DNA of 64,000 nt from Ignavibacteria bacterium UBA2360 (GTDB taxonomy: Bacteria; Bacteroidota; Ignavibacteria; Tepidaquicellales; OLB5). Positions 25,720 through 35,669 of the stretch are shown in pieces. Position numbers and translations under genes: made by a program. The stretch is taken from positions 63,235 through 127,234 of the forward strand of contig DDTQ01000013.1 of the NCBI GenBank assembly GCA_002344125.1, in the 5' to 3' direction. A model generated the notes under the pieces. That model was not told the DNA's origin. It saw only the letters and a program-made list of their open reading frames with translations, and made no database searches. The first letter of the stretch is position 1, and each line of letters opens with the position of its first letter.

Positions 25720-25748
25720 TAACCCCGGCTTTTAAGCCGGGGATATTG
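25720..25748. repeat. Palindromic repeat, second copy
   Basis: Same ccccggctt/aagccgggg element as 22349-22378, followed by a smaller gggcttt-agccc hairpin at about 25767-25777. Confidence 0.8.
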
Positions 25749-25892
25749 GGATTTCAAACTGTTATGGGCTTTAGCCCTGCCTCAATAATGATATCGATGT
25801 TCTTAAAGAGATTTAGTTGGCAGATTTTGATTCAATTTATGCACTCAAAGCAATTCTAAAAGCCCTAAATCAAAGGACATAAATGAACTTCT

Positions 25893-27293
25893 TCATTTTA
25901 TCAGCATCATTTTTATGGTTTTTGAAAACGCTTGTTTACCCGCTGTACCGTGAATCCTGTAAAAATAAACTCCTGTCGCCAAGTCGCTGCCATCAAAAGT
26001 GACGGAATAATAATCAGCAGACTGAAATGCATTCACCAGCTCTTTTACGGATCTTCCTGTTACATCATATACCGTTAAATTAACCATGCTTTCAAATGGC
26101 ACCTGGTAATCTATAGTTGTAACGGGGTTTGAGGGATTCGGATAATTCTGGCCCATGAAAAATTCAGCCGGCTTAAATATTTCAGCGTATTGTATATTGG
26201 CAGGCGTGAAATACTCGAAATTCCCGTTATAATCTACCTGTTTCAATCTGTACTTAAACCTTCCTGCTTTTAACCCCGCATCTTCAAAGGAATAAACTCT
26301 GGGCTCATTTGTTGTACCGTATCCCCTTACAAAACCCGCATTGATCCATTCAGTTTCTCTGTTACCTTCAAGCATACATCTTTCCACCACAAAGCCGGAA
26401 TTATTGATCTCACTCAAAGTATTCCAGCTAAGCAAAGCGGACCTGTTAATTACATTCAGTTCAAATGAACCCATACTTACCGGCAGGGGAGTGCCCGCTA
26501 TATCATTGTGATAGTAAAAGTCATCCAGAAATATGTTAGCCACATTTCCTGTGCTTGTTTCACCATAAATCATCCAGGAATCAATGTTTGCGTCATTTGA
26601 TAATTGACCTTTTGTCAATTCATCACCAATTAGTGTACCGTTCACCCACAGATCCCATTTGTTTGCACCTACTGTATAGCCCGTTTCATAAATGTAGGTT
26701 TTTTCTGAGGTCGAATTGTTTCCATAGATTTCAACAATATAATCCTGTAATTGAGAAACAGGATTTGCAGGTATTCCTGTAGAAACCCAATTTGATCCAT
26801 TTCTAACGTTGGTTGTTATAATGCCTCCTGAAGAAAATGTGAATCTGAGGCCAGCAAAAATATTAGTGCCTGAAAGGACATTATTATCCGAGAAAGATGC
26901 GCCGTCGCCTATTAAAAATGAAAAAATTCCGGAATTTGCTGTTGTCAATCCTGTATTTGAACCAAACCTGATCCTGAAGTTTATTGTAAAACACTTTCCT
27001 CCCGGATAGTCATAAACAGAGAACTTGTTAACAGAGCCGCCTGTGGGCGCCGCAATGCGGAAATAAGTTTCACTTCCAAATGGGATTAACTGATTTTCTA
27101 GGTTAAACGAACCCCCGCCTGTTCCTACCCTTAATCTCGCTGTTCCGGATGGTGGAATGGGCATAAACGTTGTTGTTACACCAGAAGACCAGCTTCGTGA
27201 TGAATCTCCAAAATCATAATTCCATGGCTGTGCGGTGAGAGGTGTAAGTGCTATAAGTGACAAAATTATACATTTAGTAATCTTCGTGAACAT
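25893..27293 (-). CDS. Secreted lectin-like protein with T9SS sorting domain
   Basis: 466 residues. Signal peptide to about residue 20 (IILSLIALTPLTA). Residues about 22-270 look like a concanavalin-type beta-sandwich (YDFGDSSRSWSSG, FTINFRIRFGSN, FLDDFYYHND). A short FN3-like module follows (LPVSMGSFELN, LLSWNTLSEINNSGFVVER, KYRLKQVDYNGNFEYF), then a T9SS tail of the NYPNPSNP variety, ending KMMLIK. The same FN3 plus NPSNP pairing occurs at 27526 and 32809. Binding partner unknown. A TATTTTTG box at 27332-27325 may be its promoter, without a good -33. Confidence 0.85.
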   Translation of the reverse strand: MFTKITKCIILSLIALTPLTAQPWNYDFGDSSRSWSSGVTTTFMPIPPSGTARLRVGTGGGSFNLENQLIPFGSETYFRIAAPTGGSVNKFSVYDYPGGKCFTINFRIRFGSNTGLTTANSGIFSFLIGDGASFSDNNVLSGTNIFAGLRFTFSSGGIITTNVRNGSNWVSTGIPANPVSQLQDYIVEIYGNNSTSEKTYIYETGYTVGANKWDLWVNGTLIGDELTKGQLSNDANIDSWMIYGETSTGNVANIFLDDFYYHNDIAGTPLPVSMGSFELNVINRSALLSWNTLSEINNSGFVVERCMLEGNRETEWINAGFVRGYGTTNEPRVYSFEDAGLKAGRFKYRLKQVDYNGNFEYFTPANIQYAEIFKPAEFFMGQNYPNPSNPVTTIDYQVPFESMVNLTVYDVTGRSVKELVNAFQSADYYSVTFDGSDLATGVYFYRIHGTAGKQAFSKTIKMMLIK

Positions 27294-27464
27294 AGTATTT
27301 CCTTATATTTGTAGTTGGTATATACAAAAATAATATCACTATGTTAATTTAATATTAGAATAATTTTTGCATTTCTCGTTGCTATTACTAACTGAATCGT
27401 TGATGAAGTTATATTGAAAGCGGTGAGGGTAGAAATGTGTGCAAAACATTTACTTACATGGTCC

Positions 27465-27497
27465 AAAAAAAAACCGGGCCTTTTAAGACCCGGTCTT
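27465..27497 (-). terminator. Terminator of the T9SS gene at 27526-32352
   Basis: accggg ... cccggt stem with a long A run on the plus strand at 27465-27473, i.e. a T run for minus-strand transcripts, starting about 30 bases past the stop. Confidence 0.88.
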
Positions 27498-27525
27498 TCG
27501 TTGTTTCTATCCCACAGTAAAACTA

Positions 27526-30500
27526 CTACTTCACAAGTATCATCTTCATGGTCTTTGTGAATTTCTGATTATTGCCTTCGGCAATTATCCGGTAGAAATA
27601 AGTACCTGATGAAATATTCGAACCGTCAAATTCAACAGTATAGAAATCAGCCGGTTTAAATTCATTTATCAGCGAAGCTACTTCTTTACCCAGTATATCG
27701 TAAACCTTAATTGTTACCTTACCGTCAAACGGCATCGAAAAGTCAATTTTCGATTTCGGGTTTGAAGGATTTGGATAGTTCTGGCTTATATCAAATGAAC
27801 CGGGTTTACCTATTATCATATCAGCGCTGTTTGCGGGTGAATGATATTCATAATTGCCGTTGTAATCTATCTGTTTCAGCCTGTACTGGTAGGCTCCGCT
27901 GTTCAGTTTCTTATCTGTGTAAGTGTAATCAACCCTGCTGGTTGAATTACCTTTGCCGTTCACAAATGAAACTTCTTTCCAGGCAGAATACTGCCTGTCA
28001 GCGGTTTTCATTCTGCGCTCTATCGAAAATCCCTTGTTATTTATCTCGGTTTCTGTGCTCCATTGCAGGTTGATATCTCTGTTGCTGGTTGAAATACTGA
28101 AGTCTGCCAGGTTTACAGGGAGAGGAGCTGAACCATCAGATAATGTAAAGTAAGAAAAATCAAAAAGCCCTCTTACTTTGGCTGTTAAGTTTGTCCAATT
28201 TAATTCAGTTTCGTTATCATTTGTTCCTGCTGGATATACAACCCATTCAACATTATATTTTGCCAGAATTGTGTTAACACTTGGAGAAGCAATTGTATAA
28301 GTCTCATTATCTCCAAAATAATAAGTAATATCATATGTAGCACCTGTCAATAATTCAAAAACAGGCGTAATAGATGTATAAGAGTTGGAATAACTGCCTC
28401 CAACAGGATTCGGTGGATTTGTCTGTGAATAGTACTTAACATTCATACCGGAAATTGGATATTGAGTTCCATTTTCTCCCCAATATATTGCGGCAATTGT
28501 TCTATTCCAAACAGTATAAGTCGAAGTTTGACCTGAACCTGGAACAGTTGTTTGGATTGCTGAAGGAGGAATGGTAGTTTCAGCATCTACAGATATTTCA
28601 AATGCGCCAATGTCTGTTGTACCACCGGAAACTGAAGTGGGCCTTGCTGTACCATTGAAGTCTGAATTTTGGCCGGATAGCGCAATTCCTTTACCATTTA
28701 CAAACCATGCTTCGGGATTGTTTGGGTTAACTTCCAGGTTGCCTAGAGTAACATTTATAAACAACTCTGACGGTGTAACATCTGAATTTGTTGTTGCTAA
28801 AGTATGTTTATCACCCGAAGAACTGGTACGAAATGCATCTATTGTAGCATTTGTTCCATTCCATCTGCAAATTGAAGACATATTGGGAGCCACAAGCGCA
28901 TTATAGTTCGAAGCGGTTGAACTCCATCCTGTTGCGGTTAGGTTGTTTGATAAAGCAATATGGCTTCCGGTTCCGCCTGTTCTGTTATTATAGAATAAAT
29001 TATTCCTTAAATTAACAGTAACTGCCCCTAATACCCTGTTGAAACAATAAGAATTTGTAGTACCTGATGCAAAACCTCCGATATATACAGTGTTGTAATA
29101 ATAAGATGCGTTTGTGCCGCTGTTAAATTCCTCATGAAAGCCCTGGATATCGGCACTGGATGTAGTCAGCATTGATGGATTGTTTATTGGTTCTAATACA
29201 GGCTTAATTTTTCTGTCTTCAATTATCTTTGCCCTTAAATATTCTGGTAAAATGGTTCTACCTTGTATTGGAAACATAACTGATTCGTTGGATAGGGGCT
29301 TTTCGGATTTTGTTGTTGAGGCATTTGTCATTTCAATTGAAGCATATTGCATCAGGATTTCATCAATATCATCGTTACTTTTAACGGTAATATACTTTTG
29401 TTCAGACGAAATTTCTGTCGATTTGTCATTGCTGTTATTATTTGAACTATTATCAATTTCAGTTTCTTTGTTACTAATAGTTCTTAATGAAGTCTCACCA
29501 TTAGTCAATGAAATCTGATTGTTTGACCATACCCAATTCGCGCCAAGGTAATCATTGGTACCATAAATTCTGGCTGCCGTATTAGTGGAAGTATTTGTGA
29601 GGTCGTATATTTTATTTTTTGAAGAGATACCTGTAGAACCTGTCGCGTTTATAGTGATTCCATAAACTGCATTTGTAATTGAATTAGTCGTGGTTGATCT
29701 TAATCCGGAAATTGTATTCCCGCTTATTGATTGATTTAGACCCGTTGATGTTAAGATTATTCCGCTGACAGTTACTGTACCTGGAGTGGTTGTCGCCACT
29801 AATGAACGGCTGCTTAATTCCTTTATGGTGTTTCCGGTAATGCTGTAAACTGTGCCAGTACCGGCAGTTGAAATACCCGTTACAGCAGTATTCGTCGTAC
29901 CCGTTGTATTGTTTGTTACATTTTGTATTGTATTATTTGCAATACTAATTGGTTGTGCAGTGGTCACGCTGGTAATAATTCCAAGAAAGCCCTGAGGTCT
30001 TGTTGTCGTAGTCATGTTTAAGTTAATGCTGTTTGTAGTACTCAAGCTTCCAATCAGATTACCTGAAACAGAAACAGGGGATGTTGGAGTCCCGATTAGC
30101 AAAATACCTCTCATATAATGGTATACCGAGCCCGATGAATTTGTACCTGCAAGAGTAATTGAACCAACATTATTATTGGTAATGCTGCATGTTCCGGTTG
30201 GCGAAACCTGCATTCCATCAATATAGAAACCGTAAGTGCTGGTAAGTGCAATCCCGTTATCGTTAATTGTTATAGCACCGTTTCCGGTTGTAGAACCGAT
30301 AGTGTTGCCTGTAATATTAAAACTTCCTGTTGACGCATTTATCCCGATCCATGGAAAAACACTCGCTCCGTTTGGAGGAATTGTTGTAAGAGTGATATTC
30401 CTTATAATATTGTTTTGAATAGTTGATGCTGTAGAAGTACCAATAGTAACTAAGGATATTGCCTGAATATAGCTGTATATTCCTGTTGTGGAAGATGTGT

Positions 30501-32352
30501 AAGTTAGCGGTGTGCCTCCGCATAATGGCGCAGTTCCTCCAATGTAATTTCCGCTTACGTTAAAATTTACTCCATTTGAATTTGTGATATATATTGGTAA
30601 CAATCTTGAATTAGTAACTGTATTCGTTCTGGTAGCTGTCTGATAGATACTATTGTTCGAAACTGTCCATGCAGTTGAACCCGTGGATAGATAAACAGAT
30701 ATTGCGGGATTACCGTTTGCGTAACAATTAAACAAGTTACAGTTATCAATAGTGTTATTGCTGTTCTGCGCTGTTGGTGTGCCCACAGATACAATAAGGC
30801 AAAGTGGAAATGCTGTTGCATCTGATCTGTCTCTTATATCACAATAACTAATAATATTATTGCTGTTCCCAAGGGTTCCGGTTGTTGTGCTGAACAATAT
30901 ACCTCCAACTTGTGCAGTAGTTGTTCCTGATTCTATAATACAATAAGTAACAGTGTTGTATGTAGCGTCATTTAAAAACGTTATTCCTGCTATGGCTGTA
31001 CTGGTATTTCTGAACCTCAAATATTTACCGCTACCCCCAAATCTTCCGTCAATTATAACCCGGTCTGCACCATCAAGGCGTATCATACCAATACTTGCCA
31101 CGTTTCCGGATATAATTTTTTCTGAAGCACTTGATGGCTGAATTGTTAACGTATAATTTCCAACACCGCTTTCACTCCATTGATTTAATGCAAAAGTTCC
31201 GGGCTCAGTTATGTTGGATGTAACATTCACAACAAGATTTGCTCCTAACCCCAGGTTATTAACAGCCTCGAATAATCCACCCGACCCGGTTAATGTTGTA
31301 TATGTTTCTCCGGTTCCCACATTGACTGTGCCCGAAAGGGGCGATACAATCACTCTGCTGCCTGCCGGTGATGTTACAACAGGTGTTTGAGTACCGCCGG
31401 AGCCATCCATTGTAATTTGTGTACATTCTGCATCTACAAAATTGCCAATTCCGGCAGATGGTGAAATATCGTAAGTCAGCCAGAAATAATTTGTGCCGTT
31501 TAATAACTGCTGCGTACCTGTGATTTGAAAACTTCCATTTGGTGAGTTAAAATCTGTGCCAAATTGATTTATTGGGCTAAATGAATTGACTGTTCCCGTA
31601 TAATATATTCTAGCGTTCAAAATATCCTGAGAAGGATCAGTAGAGCCATTTGTATTGAGATCCATTGTTGTCAGGTTAAAGGGTGCTATTGTGCCGCTAG
31701 TAACTATTTGTACTCCAATAAGTAACTGGTTATTGGTGCCTAAAGGTACATTATTTATGTTCGCACTGAATGTTGTGCTTGACAAGTATGCCATATTACT
31801 ACCTGGTACTTCGTATACATTTACACTATCCACATTCAAATAAAACATATCAGCAGCCGAATAACAATTAAATGCAAAGTTGTAAACACCCGTTGAGGGT
31901 GCAGTAAAACTTGAAGTTTGTATCCTTTGAAATGTTGTATTAACTAAATTAGCGTAAGTACCTACTGTTGTTGTTTGCGCAGCAATTGTTTGTCCGGCTC
32001 CAACAGTAACTTTCAGATTTTCCGGATAAATTGCCCCTGCAACGCTTTGATAGAATACAACATAGTATTCGTTTCCTGCAACCATATTAATTCCTGATGT
32101 AAATGCCCAGGTGTTTGCAGGATTAGATGAGTTGAACTGGTACTGCATTGAACCTGCACCTTCATAAAGATATGATGCACTCGTATTTCTTACCCAGTTA
32201 TTGCCAGATCCACCATTTACAATAGCCCAACCTGTCGGTGGGAAAGTTGCACTGTTAAAAGTTTCTCTTAGTATTGGTGTTTGGGAAAATGAATATTCAG
32301 TAATTGAAAAGTAGATTACAACCGCTGCAAGAAATAAGAATAGCTTTTTCAT
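27526..32352 (-). CDS. Giant beta-helix surface protein with T9SS sorting domain
   Basis: 1608 residues from the ATG at 32352, chosen because it begins the signal peptide MKKLFLFLAAVVIYFSITEYS; the frame is open to 32421. Order: choice-of-anchor/MAM-like domain (about 27-190, FNSATFPPTGW, NTWAFTSGINM), BNR-associated N-terminal-like domain (about 200-335, LTTMDLNTNGSTDPSQDI, YFWLTYDIS), parallel beta-helix repeats (about 345-940) rich in NNTI/GNTI turns, a charged insert (about 945-1075), more beta-helix and a TDIGAFEI end, an FN3-like module (LQWSTETEINNKGFSIER) and an NYPNPSNPKSKI sorting domain ending KMILVK. Probably an adhesin or polysaccharide-binding protein. Confidence 0.88.
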   Translation of the reverse strand: MKKLFLFLAAVVIYFSITEYSFSQTPILRETFNSATFPPTGWAIVNGGSGNNWVRNTSASYLYEGAGSMQYQFNSSNPANTWAFTSGINMVAGNEYYVVFYQSVAGAIYPENLKVTVGAGQTIAAQTTTVGTYANLVNTTFQRIQTSSFTAPSTGVYNFAFNCYSAADMFYLNVDSVNVYEVPGSNMAYLSSTTFSANINNVPLGTNNQLLIGVQIVTSGTIAPFNLTTMDLNTNGSTDPSQDILNARIYYTGTVNSFSPINQFGTDFNSPNGSFQITGTQQLLNGTNYFWLTYDISPSAGIGNFVDAECTQITMDGSGGTQTPVVTSPAGSRVIVSPLSGTVNVGTGETYTTLTGSGGLFEAVNNLGLGANLVVNVTSNITEPGTFALNQWSESGVGNYTLTIQPSSASEKIISGNVASIGMIRLDGADRVIIDGRFGGSGKYLRFRNTSTAIAGITFLNDATYNTVTYCIIESGTTTAQVGGILFSTTTGTLGNSNNIISYCDIRDRSDATAFPLCLIVSVGTPTAQNSNNTIDNCNLFNCYANGNPAISVYLSTGSTAWTVSNNSIYQTATRTNTVTNSRLLPIYITNSNGVNFNVSGNYIGGTAPLCGGTPLTYTSSTTGIYSYIQAISLVTIGTSTASTIQNNIIRNITLTTIPPNGASVFPWIGINASTGSFNITGNTIGSTTGNGAITINDNGIALTSTYGFYIDGMQVSPTGTCSITNNNVGSITLAGTNSSGSVYHYMRGILLIGTPTSPVSVSGNLIGSLSTTNSINLNMTTTTRPQGFLGIITSVTTAQPISIANNTIQNVTNNTTGTTNTAVTGISTAGTGTVYSITGNTIKELSSRSLVATTTPGTVTVSGIILTSTGLNQSISGNTISGLRSTTTNSITNAVYGITINATGSTGISSKNKIYDLTNTSTNTAARIYGTNDYLGANWVWSNNQISLTNGETSLRTISNKETEIDNSSNNNSNDKSTEISSEQKYITVKSNDDIDEILMQYASIEMTNASTTKSEKPLSNESVMFPIQGRTILPEYLRAKIIEDRKIKPVLEPINNPSMLTTSSADIQGFHEEFNSGTNASYYYNTVYIGGFASGTTNSYCFNRVLGAVTVNLRNNLFYNNRTGGTGSHIALSNNLTATGWSSTASNYNALVAPNMSSICRWNGTNATIDAFRTSSSGDKHTLATTNSDVTPSELFINVTLGNLEVNPNNPEAWFVNGKGIALSGQNSDFNGTARPTSVSGGTTDIGAFEISVDAETTIPPSAIQTTVPGSGQTSTYTVWNRTIAAIYWGENGTQYPISGMNVKYYSQTNPPNPVGGSYSNSYTSITPVFELLTGATYDITYYFGDNETYTIASPSVNTILAKYNVEWVVYPAGTNDNETELNWTNLTAKVRGLFDFSYFTLSDGSAPLPVNLADFSISTSNRDINLQWSTETEINNKGFSIERRMKTADRQYSAWKEVSFVNGKGNSTSRVDYTYTDKKLNSGAYQYRLKQIDYNGNYEYHSPANSADMIIGKPGSFDISQNYPNPSNPKSKIDFSMPFDGKVTIKVYDILGKEVASLINEFKPADFYTVEFDGSNISSGTYFYRIIAEGNNQKFTKTMKMILVK

Positions 32353-32808
32353 AGAAATTATTGATTTATTTATAAAATCGTTATTATACGGCAATAAAAG
32401 GGCAAAGCCCCTAAGTGCCAAAAATTTAAATATTGATTAAAAAATGATTAATTTGCTGTTATCCCTATTGCTATTTACTAAACAAACTCAATATTTTCAA
32501 GGGTTTTTGCCATATTTTGCAAAAATACCAACAAGTAGTTATCACTTTTGCATTGACTTTAGAGATAGCTTGAAGTAAAATTTACAACTGATATATTTTA
32601 TTCAAAGTTATTCACTCAAATGTTCAGCTGTAATTGTAGGAATATCAGGTATGTGGTTTTTCGGTGTATTACGTTTTCACGGTATAAATTCTGAATTGTC
32701 CGGGTGGATGTGTGGCATTTAAGCAGGGAATCAAATTGTTCGTATATCTCAGTTACAAACAAAAAACCCCGCAGTTTTAGTCTGCGGGGTTTTTATTGGG
32801 CAGCTTCG
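32353..32808. other. Intergenic region between two T9SS genes
   Basis: 456 bases. It holds a possible -7 box for the giant gene (TATTTTTG on the minus strand, 32527-32520, no matching -33, and an unusually long leader), A+T-rich filler, and the terminator at 32761-32795. A 44-codon plus-strand frame from 32442 lacks a ribosome site and is not called. Confidence 0.5.
32761..32795 (-). terminator. Terminator of the T9SS gene at 32809-35436
   Basis: accccgcag / ctgcggggt stem, nine pairs, loop ttttagt, with A and T runs on both sides; it starts 14 bases past the stop. Confidence 0.9.
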
Positions 32809-35436
32809 TTATTTTACAAGTACCAATTTTTTTATGTCTGAAAACTCGCCGGCGTTTAATTTATATATATAAACCCCTGAAGCTAAGTTGGAACCGTTAA
32901 ACTCAACAGTGTGGAATCCTGCGGTTATATTTCCGTCCACAAGTATTGATACTTCCTTACCCGCCAGGTCATAAACTTTTAATGTTACTTTAGCGTCTTT
33001 CGGCAGCTGAAAATCAATTTTTGAAACCGGGTTTGAAGGATTTGGATAGTTCTGCGAAACTTCAAACTTTACCGGTTTTCCTATTACAACATCGCCGTTG
33101 TTCTGCGGTGTGAAGTATTCAAAATTACCATTGAAATCAACCTGTTTGATCCTGTACCTGAATGAACCATCGTTTAGCTTTCTGTCTGTGTAAATATATT
33201 CAACAGGGTGCTGGGTGCTGCCGGCTCCGCCGATAAATGCGATTTTTTCCCATGCTGTAAATGAACCGGTGCTTTCATCCTTTTTGCTGCGTTCCACTTC
33301 AAAGCCTTTGTTGTTTATTTCCATAGATGTAGCCCAGTTAAGTACAGCATCCCTTTTCATGGCTGTAACTGTAAAAGATAACAATGTAACAGGCAGCGGA
33401 TTTCCGTTGGATGCTCCGATTGAAAAAGTATTCCCGTTCCCGTTTGAACCGCCAAGATCGCTGATGCTTAAACTTGACCTGTTAACTTGTGGTTTATCTG
33501 TTGAACCTGTGGCGCTGATGAACGAACCGCCTGATTTTCCGTTATTCTTTACAATTGTAAGTCCGCTCAGGTCTGTAACGCCCTCTAATCCTTCTGCTTC
33601 TATCTTTATTGATACAGTTCTTGAGCCCAGGCTCCAGTTATTGCTCTGAGTTACATACCAGTTCATATTGCTTCTTTTGTCTATCGTAAGTGAGCCGTCT
33701 GAAAAAGGTGTAATAGCGGTTGAACCCGGCAGATCATTATGCGAAACTGAGATCATTCCCCCTGAATTGATTGAACTGTTTGAAAATGCGATTGAGATTC
33801 CTCTTCCGTTTGAGCCTGCTCCCATCGGGAAGGCGTAATTATATGTTGTGGGTAAAGAACTGCTGCCAAACCATCTTTTAAGTGAGCCGGTTCCTGTCAT
33901 ATAACCTGAAGTATAGCTCAGCGTGCCGGGTTCTGATGTGCCGGAACCGATCGTGAAATTGTTGTTATTCAGCGCGATATTTCCGCCCTTCATTGTCAAT
34001 ACATTACCCGAACCGCTTGAAAGAAATATATTCGAGCTTCCTCCTGTTTCAGAGAGCTCAACTCCGTTTGCATTCAATACCGTAAAACTGTTCAGCTGCA
34101 GATCTATACCGTTCATTCTTATTACCTGTGAACCTCTGCCATTGATAACCAGTTCACAAAGATTTGATGCGCTGCTTGTGAAAGCCGCGGATGAACTGAA
34201 TGTGAAATTGCCTCCAACCTGAAGCTTGAATTTTTCCGAACCGTTAACATTCAGCCTGGTGTTTATCACTTCAAGATCTTTTTTAATCAATACATCCGGT
34301 GAATTTATGCTGAAATGGTACGTATGTAAACCCCCTGAATTAAGTTTAACGTTTTCGTAGGTCACTTCCGCGGGCAGGTTTGCCAGGGAAGCGTTGAAAT
34401 TGAATTCCAGAAATGAACCCGGATACATAGTCCCGAAAACCGGGAGACTTGAAGTTGACTGGCTGATATTGAGCTTTGAACCGCCCCTTATATCAACTAC
34501 TGCGTTCAGCTGGGCACTGTTTACCGTATTAAAAACTACGTTTGATGAAGTACTTCCTATTATAACCTTTGAATACATGCCGCTCACGTTCCACATTTCA
34601 GTGAAGTTGATTGCGGATGGTTTCGTTATATTGAAATATTGATAATCTGCGCTGAAACTGGCTGGTGATGAGCCGGTTCCATCCGGGTTGGATTTCCAGT
34701 TTGAAAGCGATGTGAAATTACCAGTGCCTTTGTAATAATAATATGCCGCTTTACCGTTTTCAGATACCTCTACATCATCAATTGCGAACCCGGGAAAATT
34801 TCCTGTGCCCGTAATTTCTCTTGTTACCCATCTGAGCTGCACTACCGGTTTGTTATCACACTCCGAGGGCAGGAATATTGAATAATTTTCCCTGTTCTGC
34901 TCTGATGTTGTTGTGCCCGTTTGTGAGGTTGTGTTGTTTATATATACCCTTGAATTTATTGATTTGAATTCTCCGCTTGTACCAATGCGGTACTGAACTT
35001 CAACGCCGTTTATTCTGGTACTGCCTGATCCGTTGTAAGGATTCCTGATTGTCATTATGCCGTAATCAACAACTATGTTTGAACTGCCGGTTGTTTTAAC
35101 AGAAAGTACCAGCGAGTAGTCTCCATCCGCCGCATTTAAGAATCCGATCTTTCCGTTATAATTGTACACGCCCTTTGTTGTGCTTGATGCGTAGCCTCTC
35201 GAAGTGAGTGAGGCGTTTGTTGATGGGGCTGATATATTGTAATCGGTGCCCGAAAGGCTTGCGAGCTTCCAGCCCTGCCATCCTGAAGGATATGTTGTTG
35301 AGTTATGGCTCAGCGAAGAAAAATCTGAGTAATAGGGTATTTCCTGAGCAGTTGGATTTGTTTGAGCCTCTGCTGTTGATAAATGGATTGAAAGTGTAAG
35401 AAGTACGAGTAATGCTAAGATGTTTCTGTATTTCAT
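32809..35436 (-). CDS. Large secreted beta-rich protein with T9SS sorting domain
   Basis: 875 residues. Signal peptide MKYRNILALLVLLTLSIHLSTAEA. N-terminal jelly-roll-like domain (about 35-235; YYSDFSSLSHNSTTYPSGWQGW, FAIDDVEVSENG), then beta-helix-like sections with LSNWKSNPDGTGSSP and repeated short strands to about 700. An FN3-like module (VLNWATSMEINNKGFEVERSK, YRIKQVDFNGNFEYF) precedes an NYPNPSNPVSKI sorting domain ending KLVLVK. Same domain logic as the giant neighbour. Own promoter (35513-35544) and terminator. Confidence 0.87.
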   Translation of the reverse strand: MKYRNILALLVLLTLSIHLSTAEAQTNPTAQEIPYYSDFSSLSHNSTTYPSGWQGWKLASLSGTDYNISAPSTNASLTSRGYASSTTKGVYNYNGKIGFLNAADGDYSLVLSVKTTGSSNIVVDYGIMTIRNPYNGSGSTRINGVEVQYRIGTSGEFKSINSRVYINNTTSQTGTTTSEQNRENYSIFLPSECDNKPVVQLRWVTREITGTGNFPGFAIDDVEVSENGKAAYYYYKGTGNFTSLSNWKSNPDGTGSSPASFSADYQYFNITKPSAINFTEMWNVSGMYSKVIIGSTSSNVVFNTVNSAQLNAVVDIRGGSKLNISQSTSSLPVFGTMYPGSFLEFNFNASLANLPAEVTYENVKLNSGGLHTYHFSINSPDVLIKKDLEVINTRLNVNGSEKFKLQVGGNFTFSSSAAFTSSASNLCELVINGRGSQVIRMNGIDLQLNSFTVLNANGVELSETGGSSNIFLSSGSGNVLTMKGGNIALNNNNFTIGSGTSEPGTLSYTSGYMTGTGSLKRWFGSSSLPTTYNYAFPMGAGSNGRGISIAFSNSSINSGGMISVSHNDLPGSTAITPFSDGSLTIDKRSNMNWYVTQSNNWSLGSRTVSIKIEAEGLEGVTDLSGLTIVKNNGKSGGSFISATGSTDKPQVNRSSLSISDLGGSNGNGNTFSIGASNGNPLPVTLLSFTVTAMKRDAVLNWATSMEINNKGFEVERSKKDESTGSFTAWEKIAFIGGAGSTQHPVEYIYTDRKLNDGSFRYRIKQVDFNGNFEYFTPQNNGDVVIGKPVKFEVSQNYPNPSNPVSKIDFQLPKDAKVTLKVYDLAGKEVSILVDGNITAGFHTVEFNGSNLASGVYIYKLNAGEFSDIKKLVLVK

Positions 35437-35512
35437 TTAATAGGTTTCTGTAGATAGATTAAGTTATTAATAATCTTTCTGCTGTTTTCCCTACTAAATG
35501 TTTGATGATGTA

Positions 35513-35544
35513 CAAAAATAGCTTGTTAACCGCAACTAATTCAA
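35513..35544 (-). promoter_or_regulatory. Promoter of the 32809-35436 gene (TTG-N21-TATTTTTG)
   Basis: Minus strand TTG 35544-35542, 21-base spacer, TATTTTTG 35520-35513. The leader (35467-35498) shares the TTAGTA-GGGAAAA-CAGCAGAAA pattern with the gene at 22485-23942. Confidence 0.68.
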
Positions 35545-35669
35545 TCGTGTGGGTAAGGAGTTTGATAATTACACTCCAAACTGATTTGATAATACTTTCA
35601 CGGGGTACTCTTATTAAAATAAACAGCTAACCTTTTTTGGGTAGATTTTTGGGAGTGCTGGAAACTAAG

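Noticed and set aside
32353..32421. Upstream extension of the giant T9SS protein
   Set aside because: The first 23 codons precede a perfect signal peptide start; keeping them would bury it.
32442..32576. 44-codon plus-strand frame starting MINLLLSLLLF in the gap upstream of the giant gene
   Set aside because: No ribosome site, no promoter match and no terminator, in contrast to the minus-strand frame at 19002-19136.
33215..33649. 144-codon plus-strand frame inside the 32809-35436 gene
   Set aside because: Antisense of an FN3/beta region with no promoter or ribosome site.
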